A stretch of DNA of 64,000 bases from Opisthocomus hoazin (Eukaryota > Chordata > Aves > Opisthocomiformes > Opisthocomidae): the NCBI RefSeq assembly GCF_030867145.1, contig NC_134418.1, positions 8,428,802-8,492,801 of the forward strand, read 5' to 3'. A model generated the notes under the pieces. It was given only the letters and a program-made list of their open reading frames with translations. It made no database searches and had not been told where the DNA came from. This document shows positions 12,121 to 21,662 of this stretch, one piece after another; positions within the stretch are counted from its first letter, which is position 1, and the number at the start of each line of letters is the position of its first letter. A program made the translations under genes and the position numbers.

Positions 12121-15100
12121 TATTCTATGCTGCTAAAACTACACTTCTGGCTGAATCCCAACAGAACAGCTGAACAAGCCAATGAAGGCCCATCTTTTGT
12201 TCAAAATTTTAAAACAGAGATTGATAACCCATCCATACTCAATAACAAGGTACTAGCCAGCCACCTGACACTCAGCTACCTAAAAAACTTCAAAATTAGC
12301 AACAACAGTCTGGAAATACCTCACCAGTGCTATCCCTGAGCTTTTTTCTGGAAACATTTTATTATCAAATCACTAGTGATTTAATTTTTGTAATGCTTTA
12401 TGACTTTTGATGCAAATAGTATGTGAGTATCCACTGTTCTGCTGTAAGACAAAATACTGCTTGTCTCAAAATTCCATCAGTAGATATTGAAGTACTTTAA
12501 AAAGAAATTACCATTATACCCCTTCCATAGATGGAAAACAGAAACAGAAAGGTCAATTGACTTGCCCTAATCCAATAGCAGAGCAAGGAAAACACTATTT
12601 GCTCCGATCCCACTATTCCTATCCATTAGGTTGTACAGTTTACTGTGCCTGAAATATCAGGTATATCGCTCTTAAATATAGTACATCCTAATAAATGAGG
12701 ATGATAAAACAATTTCAGAATACACTGAACAATGAAATGAACTGCCACGCATCAATAGCTGTATCCGAATTTTGCTCTAGTTTATAGGAGCTTTCTGCTT
12801 CAATCTAAAATAGCAATCTTTATATAAATAAAAATTTTCATCTGAAATAATAATCCATTATTAATGCCATAACAATGTACCATTCCACACGTCAACTCCA
12901 ACAATACGAAAAAAAGCAAAACATCATCCACTAACAGCAGCAATGGAATTCCTTTTCCTCCTCTTCCTCCCTATTAGGGCAGAATACAATTAGTGACTTC
13001 TTAATACTCTTCAAGAAATTACAATTTAAAAACAAAAATCAATAAATTTTAAGTTGATCATTTCCATTGTGAAAATAACTTGTAACGGATGTGAACGGCA
13101 TTGCTGTTGGGTCTGTTACTCATCATTTTGCCTGAAGTCCAACAGTGTACATTCCATTCACGGGTTTAACCACATTGTTGCACTGCAGTAGTGAATGCAG
13201 TCTCCCAAACAGGTATCTGATAACACACTCTTAGAACACTTGAGAAAGGAAAGTGTGGGATTATGACCCAGAAAAAGAGTTTCTTAGCAAATCCATAAAC
13301 ACCTTAAAAGTTCTAACACCAAGTGTCTAGACTATGCTGAACTACTAGCTCCCCTGGGGACTTCTCATAAGACAAGTGTTTTTCAACCACTACGTTGGTC
13401 AGGGGAGCAGGGAGGAGAGGAAACTCAAAACTTTAAAATATTTTATTGAAGATGTTCCTAATACATTGTCAAAACCACAGTACATTTTAACCTCTCTTAC
13501 TAGAAAGCTGAACATACCTCGTATCCCCAAGATGTCTGCACCATCATAGTGAACATACTCTTTACTATTGTAGCAAAAAGGTCCCTCTACATTGGAAATT
13601 AAACCTGACCTCTCTCCCTTCCATTTCCTAAGTATTCCAAATATCTAATCACTAACTAGTATATCTGGTGGTTCTCTCGGAACATATGACTTGCATGCAA
13701 GCACGACAATCCTTCCCATATCCCTCTGAGCTGATCAGCATAACCTGAAGTTCTCCCCTGAAAAGCTCAGGGTAACGCTGAACCCTCTCAACTCAAGGAA
13801 AATCAGAAACATGGTCAAGGTCTCTGTGGCTGCAGTTCAAACTCCCCCAATATTTACCAGCTAGAACACTAAAGCTCTGATTTTATTTTCCACTTCACAT
13901 GACCACCATTTTTGAAGTTTTTAAAAAGAATCCTAAATATATATTATGTGCATGCTTAAAATAGGAATGCTATGCAATCCAAATAAATCAATATCATTTA
14001 ATTCTGCAAGAACCTAAAATGAGTTAATTCAGAATATTATACTTCACTTGATTTTATTACATTTGGTAATGTAAAAATCTATGCTGGGTTCTGTTTTTGT
14101 TTCATTGGAGTAGGAGCATTATTTTAATATAGAGAGGATTGATTTCATTCCTGTATGCGCGAGCTGCTGTTCTATTCCCAACCAGAAAGATTCCTTTCTG
14201 GAATTATCATCAATATATATTGCAAGAGCGTGTTTACTTCCACCCTGCCTCTGTTCTAAAAGCCTCCTCAGTGCTAATTCCCAGAGCAAGGCTACAGGTC
14301 TCCTGCTCAAAATTTATATTTTCTAATCCTTTTCTCCTTAATCTCCATTATACAAAAAGAAATCCACATATGCACAGTCTGTGAGAAGCTAAGTAACTTT
14401 ACCTCTCACCATAGTTACCACAGCTGATTTAACCACTAGCTCTGGACATTGAATCATTGTCCTTTAAGATTTTATTTGTGTATGCCTCGATACATTCAAC
14501 AAGCATAAAACCCTACAGACTGATTTTAATATCATTAGTAGACAATTTCATTTCAATTTATGCCACTGTAAGGTAACATGCCATGCACCTCTGCTATTGC
14601 TGCACCCTGTGTGTTGTTTTCCAGGATTTCAGAAGCTAAAATGCTTAAATGTGTTACCATGGCTGTTATTAAAAAGATTTTCTGTTTAACTCAATCCTTT
14701 GAATGATTCTGAAACAATTTTACATTCATTCAGATTTTCGTTAGTGTGCTCAACTATTCTATTAGACTTTTTTGTTTCTCATGGTAACCAATTTTATTTG
14801 ACTTAGCAGAAGCTGTTCAAATATTTAAAGGCACTCCGAGATGGCAGGAGTTTATCTCGGAGCATACATGTTGTGTCACAGATATTCCTTTCCTCGCTCT
14901 TACTCGCCTGCCTTGCCTCCCCCCCAAACAGTAGCAAACAAATGAGATCTGGACCAGCCGCATTGTACCGGGGATGCGCTCGCTTCATCTGTTTATGTTA
15001 ATATTCAAGTTACAACGGGCACATTTCGAAATTACGAGCTCGGTAGTTGAACCAGATGCTTCTCACGTTCCTTCATCGGCGCTGCATCCCTCTGCCAGCA

Positions 15101-15399
15101 CCGTCAGGCGCAAGGCAAAGAACTCAAGTCTCAACATCTGCAACACCTCTCTGTTTTGCTAACATTCTTTCACACGTTTTCTTCCTAACTCCGAAAAGCC
15201 TCAACGGTGTGAGAAAAAAGAAAACCAACCCAACCCAAACCCCAGTGAAATTGGCAACATCTGCGAGATAGCGACGGAAAACGGAACATGAATAAACAAA
15301 AACATGGCGAAAGTGGCCTGGGGTGGTTACACTGTCAGATCATTTTTCCCAGCCCAACATCAAGGCTTTTGTTACAACCGAAGCGGTCATTTGCATGGA
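12121..15399. other. Non-coding DNA upstream of the small CpG island
   Basis: AT-rich, no recognised exon. The only structured element noted is a perfect 9-bp inverted repeat (CTCCGAGAT/ATCTCGGAG) at 14834-14862. GC content rises after about 15000 as the CpG island is approached. Confidence 0.55.
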
Positions 15400-15800
15400 G
15401 AACCAACAGGGTTTCTCCTCCGCCGCCGCCGCCGCCGTCTCCCCGCACCCCCGGCGGCACCCGGCCCCTCCGCCAGCCAGCGCGGCGGCGGAACGCACCG
15501 CACCCCCCCCCCCCCCCCCCCCAGCCGCGGATCGCGGAACCGGCGGACCGACCTGGGGAGCGCGGCCCCGGCCGCAGCCCCGCTCCCGCTGCGCTCCGCT
15601 GTCGCGATCGGGCGGAGCCCGACGAGCCCCGCCGGCAGCCTCGCCGCTCCGGTACCGCCCGCCGGGGGCTGCGGGATGGCGGCAAACTTTGGGAAAGTTC
15701 AAAAATGGCAGGGATGGAAGGGAGGCGAAGGACAATGGCAGGAAAGCAGCGAACGCCGCCCGGGCAGTTCCTGCAGCAGCACGCAGGGCACTGCTCGCCG
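15400..15800. promoter_or_regulatory. Separate small CpG island
   Basis: About 400 bp of GC-rich, CpG-dense sequence with CGCCGCCGCC-type runs, beginning abruptly near 15410 and fading by 15800. It contains C20 at 15503-15522 and is followed by A21 at 15869-15889. It lies 6 kb upstream of MAEA exon 1. Long open frames on both strands are consequences of GC richness. No exon is recognised; it could be a promoter for a divergent gene (CTBP1 is the expected neighbour) or for a non-coding RNA. Confidence 0.6.
15503..15522 (+). repeat. C20 homopolymer
   Basis: Twenty consecutive C in the small CpG island. Length is likely variable, and assembly or sequencing error is possible here. Confidence 0.95.
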
Positions 15801-15868
15801 GCCAAGGCTGTGTCAGCGCTTTCTTCCTAAGCCCCCCTCGCTTTTCAGGGGGCTGGAAGGCAGAAAGC

Positions 15869-15889
15869 AAAAAAAAAAAAAAAAAAAAA
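15869..15889 (+). repeat. A21 homopolymer
   Basis: Twenty-one consecutive A at the right edge of the small CpG island, with no LINE 3' end attached. Confidence 0.95.
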
Positions 15890-18800
15890 TTACTCCCAGG
15901 TAAATCCCCTCCCCTTTGCATTTTAAGGCATCCATTTAGACCGTTCCGAAAGTTGCAGGAGTGTGTACTTCACCAGCAAGTCCCACATGCCATTTTTTAA
16001 TGCAAACGCCACTGTTCTTTTTTCAACGAGATTTCACAGAAATTTGGTCTACACTGTGAATGTTGCCCCCTGCCCTTTTTTTTTTATATAAAAATTAATA
16101 AATACCTTGACACCTGCAAACCGGCTTGCATAAACTCGGAATAATTTCTAAATAACTTCTGACCCCGAAGCATCGCCTGCAAGGTACCGGATCAGTCACG
16201 GAGACACCAAACCGCCCGCTCCACCGCTGACTCGGCGCAGACAGCGGCCTCCACTCAGGTCTCAACGCTCATCCGCGATGGCAACTTTGTAACCTCAGCT
16301 GCTGAGTGTGTCTGCATTTTCCCCGATAAGGAAACTGTCCTTCTAATCGTGAGAAAATAAGGAAACAAAGCGTTTGATCCGCAATCGCTACTTCACACAA
16401 CGATGATCTAAACTGCGGCACATCGGGGCAACCTCTCTCGCTGTTGTTCATCGCGGGGTGCTGTTGGTGGGGGCTTTTTTGTCTTCTGGCTTCTTACACT
16501 GTTGGTAATTTCCTCTCAGATATAGAAATAAAAACACCACTTCTCCAGACTATTTACATAAGACAGATACACTAATACGCTTTGCAGTTATAAGCTTAAA
16601 GTTACAAAAAACCCGCGAACTATACAGTCTGTTATTACTTCCTTTTAAAGTAAAAATATGCACTTAATGTAAAAATTGTGCAACAGCCTAAGTCTGCTGG
16701 GTGAGAAAACCAAAGTGTAAGTTTTGCCCCTTTTCACTGACAGGGAATAGCCAAGACAACAGGCAGCTCACTTGATCCTTACAGAACTTACTGTATCAAC
16801 ACTCCTTCATCAAAAGGTGCGTCTCTGTTCTGTGTGAACTTCTGACTCCACAGCACTGTCACACACATACATCTAAAACCAAGTAGCATCCGTTAAAATG
16901 CAGCAATCCATTAAGAATGCTCGGTTGCTGTGAATAACTCCGTAAAGCAACAATTTCCCCAGTAGGAATTGTCTCACCCTCATTATCTTCTAAACGTCAC
17001 CACACTCACTGAATACCTCTCTCAAGGAGCCCGGTATTAGTACAGGGCATCTCACATTTCTGGCTTACAAACACAGCTGCCTGGCATATTTTGAAGACAA
17101 GCTGCTTTGACATTAGCACCTCATTCTGCCAATGCTGTGCATAGCAGTTGTTAAAAAATACCTAACTTTCTCCTATTATTCTGAACGTAGATTAAAGGTA
17201 AGGCCCTAAATATTTCACAAGCCTCACAACTCGCCAGAAGAACATAGGGAAGACTTCTACTTCTCTGTTATAAGACGGAGAGTACCATCACCACCCCTCT
17301 GCTCGGGGGCAGAGCGCTCTCCGGGCCAGCACGGCAGCCTCTGCTCCCACCCGATCCAACATGCAACTCTATACCACTGGCTTACGCCCATGTCCTCTGC
17401 TGCGGTGAGAAATGCTGGTGACATACATTCACTTCTGCCGCCCTGGCACAGAGGTTACAACATCCACAAAGAGGAGGGAGAAGCAAGTGTAGCAAAATCT
17501 CAAGCCACAGCAGTTTTCTTCAGCACAGGAAGCAGAGCACTAAGGTTTCTGCTTTGCCCTATCGAATAACATACAGAGTATTTATGTTTTTTGAAAGATA
17601 CATAATTTGCACGTGACATGTAAGGGTAGACAGATGTTTTTTCCTAATCATTAATCTGGAGCAAAACGGAAGACTACTGGAAATACTTTTAAGAGACCAT
17701 CAAATGAGTAAGGTTCTCCTAAAGGTTTGAAGGATTCTGCATGCACTGCTTAATTTTAATTAATTGCTAATTCACATTAATAAGACACTAAATGAGGACA
17801 AACATTAATAGATTATGATTCAACTGGACAATGCCAAGAAATACAAAATGGAAGCTGATTTTTACTCTTCCTTTTACACCACTAGGGGACAAGGAAAAAT
17901 AAACAAGATACAGTATGGAAACCTTCTCAGTAGATCCAAATTTACATTTCCTATTTAAGGATAAAATGGAAGAATTTATAAGAACTGTAAAACCAAAGTT
18001 GTGTTGGTAATTAAACTAAATTCAATTAAATTAAGCCTCGGCTTTTTAACTTTGTATGGTAGGTTAAGCAGAAGACATTATTAACCTAATATTAAATAAC
18101 AAAGTACAACATCTGTATATGAATGACCATACCCAGGAATAACAATAACCATAAATATTTTGTCAAATTCAGCAGGAAACTACAAATTTTAACAAGTTCC
18201 AAAGATCTTTAGCTTAGTTCTTCTCTCCACATTTATCACACCAACAGTCATACTATAAATCAACAGCTGCAACCTAAAAATGAAAACACACCAGAAATAC
18301 GCATAGGTCGTATCAATATTTGCACATGGAGACTAGAACATAAATTAGTTGACGCTCAACACTTACAGCTTCCTCTCTGAAGTTGCAATATTTAAAGGTT
18401 AAAGATTAGACATGCTCCCTCTTGTGTTAAACCAAGAATACACGGAATACATGCTGTTTTCTCTGACATGATGGTTGCTCGGCCATCTGTTCCATTAAGC
18501 AAACCCTTTAACTTTGGCTACTAATGTCTGACAAACCTTCACCAACAATTCTCCAGTTTAAAGACAGGCTGAGTACGTAACCTGTATCCATAGAGTATTC
18601 GTGTAACATTAAATTAGCTACAGTGTTATCAGAAAGGACCATTAAGGTATTACACATAAAAAAATCTGTTGCAAGTAAGTTTTATGGACAAAATACACAT
18701 ATGACTTGGTAAATTACACAGAAAGTCACACTTCTTCAGTTCTCATAAGTGTCACAGGCCTAAAGAGTTGAAGTATGCCAAATTCAAGCAGTTCAGTAAC

Positions 18801-19989
18801 ATCAATGATACAGAATATTGAACAGCAAATTTCATTCTGAATATTATTTTACAGAGCATTTAAGACAGACAGCAACAACAGGAAGAATTGACAATGCTGC
18901 ATAATTATGTTTGTCAATACAGCAACAACCAAGCTAAGTTTTTAGTCCTCCACTTGACAGGCTCAGGTGAACCATGCCCTGCACAGAGCCTTAATGGAGT
19001 TAAAATCCTCCTTACACAAATCCTCTTGCAGAATCCGGCCCCAAGATCGTGTCTAGACACGAATGTTAATCCCAGGTGTAACTAACACTAACACACTTTT
19101 TAAACAAAGGCTTTGCACCTGGTGTTGTCTTGGCAAATTACGTTTAGGCATACGTTTGCTGATTATGGTCAGCACCAGACTGAATGCCAGGGCAGCTGAG
19201 AGTAAACACAAGTAAATAGTTTGCAGTCCAAAGCTGAAGAGAATCTAACACTCAGCTACATGACTTCACACATTTTCTTTCATTTACCACCAGCCCTTTG
19301 TGGTGGATAAAAGATGCTCTCAGTGCGATGGGGCTTATGCACATTGGATATAAACAAGGTCACCAAATATTTTAAGAAAGACGCTTGTTAAGTATGACTT
19401 GCTCTTGCAAACCATGAAAGTTAAGTGTGTTTTATCTTCCTGGCAATACTTGTGTTTATTTTTCTACGGTCTTCTGCAGACCAGAAATAATATAACCACA
19501 AAGCTTAGAAAAGACAGCAGTAAACACCGCGATTATTAATGGATATGGGTTCTGGGGTCTCTTTAAAGCCTCAAAACACAACAGCACACGGCCTGAAACA
19601 TATCTGCTCGCAACGGCAAGCACCTGTATCGAGAAACAGAACTTTTGCCACCGACTTCAACAACAGAAGCAAGTTCCCGTCACCGCACACACAGCTCCCG
19701 ACCAGCGCCTTTCCACTTTCCGGCTGCCGCGCTGCTGACCTGAGGGCTTCCCGGCCTGACAAAGCACCTTCGGCCTCACCCGCTGAGGTGCTCGGACCAA
19801 AGCGAGAAGCTTCGCGGTGGCTCCTAACAGAGGGCACGTGTCACAGTTGAGTCTCACACACATTATCCAGCAGCTCTTCTACCAACAGCCGGAGGATTAA
19901 TGCTCCACGACGGGTTTCACTCCCTCAACACGCGAGTAGAGGCAGCCTGCAGGATCAGACTCCTTTTTCTTTTTTCACACGGAAACATT
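15890..19989. other. Non-coding DNA between the two CpG islands
   Basis: Moderate GC near 16100-16450 and 17280-17480, otherwise AT-rich. No exon, RNA gene or LINE is recognised. GC rises again from about 19600 as the shoulder of the MAEA-side island. Confidence 0.55.
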
Positions 19990-20225
19990 CACGTACACTC
20001 AGCAGAGGAATCGGGGCTCGCTGCAAGCCGTGCTTTGCACCCCACGGCCCACCAGCCCCCGCGGACCGAGCCCAGCACGCGGCGTTACACAGGCCAGAGA
20101 GCCCCCGACCCCCTCCAGACACCGCCGGCAGCCCGCAGCCCCCACCGACGGCAACAGGAACGAACAGCGGAAAAACCCCAGGGGCCGAAAGCCGCCGCTC
20201 CGCGCCGCGGGGGGCGAGGCGAGGC

Positions 20226-20241
20226 GGGGGGGGGGGGGGGG
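20226..20241 (+). repeat. G16 homopolymer
   Basis: Sixteen consecutive G followed by TGGGG inside the large CpG island; a potential quadruplex-forming and error-prone stretch. Confidence 0.95.
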
Positions 20242-20392
20242 TGGGGCGGCAGCGAGGGCGGCGGGGGCCGAGCTCTCTGCGCCGGGAGGGAGCTGCAGGG
20301 CTGCGCCGCCCGCCCCGGGGAAAGAGCGCGCTGAGCCGGCGGGAGAAGCTGCCTCGCTCCCCCACGGCCGAGCGGGAGCCAACCCCCCTCCC

Positions 20393-20411
20393 CACACACA
20401 CACACACACAC
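20393..20411 (+). repeat. (CA)n microsatellite
   Basis: About nine CA units in the promoter CpG island; probably polymorphic. Confidence 0.95.
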
Positions 20412-21051
20412 GCGCCCCCCCTCTCTCCCTCCCCGCCCTCCTGCCCCGCGGGGAAGGCGAGACCGGCCCGGCTGCCGAGGGAGCCGCTCCCGCCCCGCGC
20501 CTCGGCTCACCGGGGAAACTTAGTGCCAGCCCGCCCGGGAGCGGGGCCCCGCCGCGGCCTCCCCTCCGCGGCTCGGGGCCGCCCGCTCAGCGCTGAGGGC
20601 AGGCGGCTCCGCGGAGGACTGCGGGAAGGAAGCCGCGCCGGGAGCCTCCACCGGCCCCGGCTGAGGGAGAGCGGCGGCGAGGGCGGGAGGGCGGCCCAGC
20701 GCCGGGGAGAGGGAGGTGAGGGGAAGGGGACTCACGCTGTCTCCGCTATTTAAACCTCTTCCCGCCGCCTCCGCCTCACTGACTCTCACTCGCTCTCTCC
20801 TCCCCGCGGAACTTACTAGGGGCGGCCCCCTCCCCTCCCCGGCCAATATACACACAGCCACACGCCGGGCCGCCGCCGCCCCGCCCGCCCTCCCCAGGGG
20901 CGTCACCCATTCGCTCAACTCTCTGCCCGTCAGCGGGGCGGCTCAACTGCTTTGGCTGGGGAACCTGCCCATCAAAGCGCGGCCCGCAATGCTTCCTCTG
21001 GGCTCCGCCCCTCGCCCCGCCCCTCCCCTTCCCGGACACCTCAGAGGGGTG

Positions 21052-21069
21052 TTAAAACGGCCGTTTTAA
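21052..21069. promoter_or_regulatory. 18-bp perfect palindrome in the promoter island
   Basis: TTAAAACGGCCGTTTTAA reads identically on both strands. It lies 525 bp upstream of the MAEA start codon, between GC boxes on the left and CCAAT boxes on the right. Each half contains AACGG, a Myb-type core. It may mark a symmetric binding site in a two-way promoter; function is unknown. Confidence 0.45.
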
Positions 21070-21588
21070 GTCACCGTCAAAATTTACTTTTAGGTCCCGC
21101 CTGCTGAGCTCTAGCGGAGATTCTGATTGGGCGATGGGAAAGCCCTCTCTATCGCGACTGGGTGCCTCAATGTCCATCACCCACAACAACCCCGCCCATC
21201 TCGATGCCGTCATTCCATTTGATTTGTCCGCGCGTCCAGAGGCCCCGCCCATTTCCCCACCGCTGCCCAATCAGAAGCCACCTCTCGAGCTCTAAGGCGG
21301 TGTCAACCCGCACGGACGGAACGTGCGAAAGGGCAGCCATCGTTGGTTGGCACCCCTCGCCCCGCTGTTACTCTTCCGCCACCACCGTCCGGCGGAGCGT
21401 ACCACACCGCCGCGGCGGCGGGGGTGGGAGGCGGGCGGTGGCCCGGCGCTGTTGGTTCGTCCCATCTCCATGAGGGATGGGGCGGAGGAAGGCCCTTATT
21501 GCCCGTCATGCCGCGCGCGCTGTAGGTAGCTCCCTCCGCTCCGGGCTGGGGGAGGGCGGGAGGAGGGAGGAGGAGGTTGGTGCCTAAT

Positions 21589-21600
21589 CCAAGATGGCGG
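21589..21600 (+). promoter_or_regulatory. YY1-like element overlapping the MAEA start codon
   Basis: The sequence tccaagATGGcggt contains the AAGATGGCGG core of the YY1 site that is common just downstream of transcription starts in housekeeping genes. Here the ATG of the motif is the MAEA initiation codon. This suggests a short 5' untranslated region with transcription starting a few tens of bases upstream. Motif identity is seen directly; binding is inferred. Confidence 0.5.
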
Positions 21601-21662
21601 TGCAGGAATCAGCTGCTCAGCTCTCAATGACTTTGAAGGTGCAGGAGTATCCCACTCTCAAG
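21594..21662 (+). CDS. MAEA: MAEA exon 1 (start codon, residues 1-23)
   Basis: Twenty-three codons beginning MAVQESAAQLSM and ending with EYPTLK, followed directly by the donor gtgggt. From memory this is identical to the mammalian MAEA N-terminus. The start is chosen because the ATG lies in the context caagATGGcgg (strong purine at -3, G at +4) and because the frame joins in phase 0 to exon 2, whose first codons read VPYETLNK. The exon sits inside a large CpG island, as expected for a housekeeping promoter. The frame stays open past the donor into the GC-rich intron, but that extension is chance and has no MAEA similarity. Confidence 0.95.

Noticed and set aside
11926..12339. 137-codon open frame
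   Set aside because: The first 60-odd codons are a CR1 reverse transcriptase fragment; the rest is a chance extension into unrelated DNA after the repeat ends.
15288..15921. Overlapping open frames of 150-225 codons on both strands
   Set aside because: They fall exactly in the GC-rich CpG island and poly-C/poly-A tracts, overlap in several frames, and give Pro/Arg/Gly-rich peptides without any family motif. Stop codons are simply rare in such sequence.
1..21500. CTBP1 coding exons on the - strand
   Set aside because: CTBP1 is the expected divergent neighbour, but I did not find its conserved N-terminal peptides (the MGSSHLL-type or VRPPIMNG-type segments) in the reverse strand. I report only the possibility of its promoter or intron.
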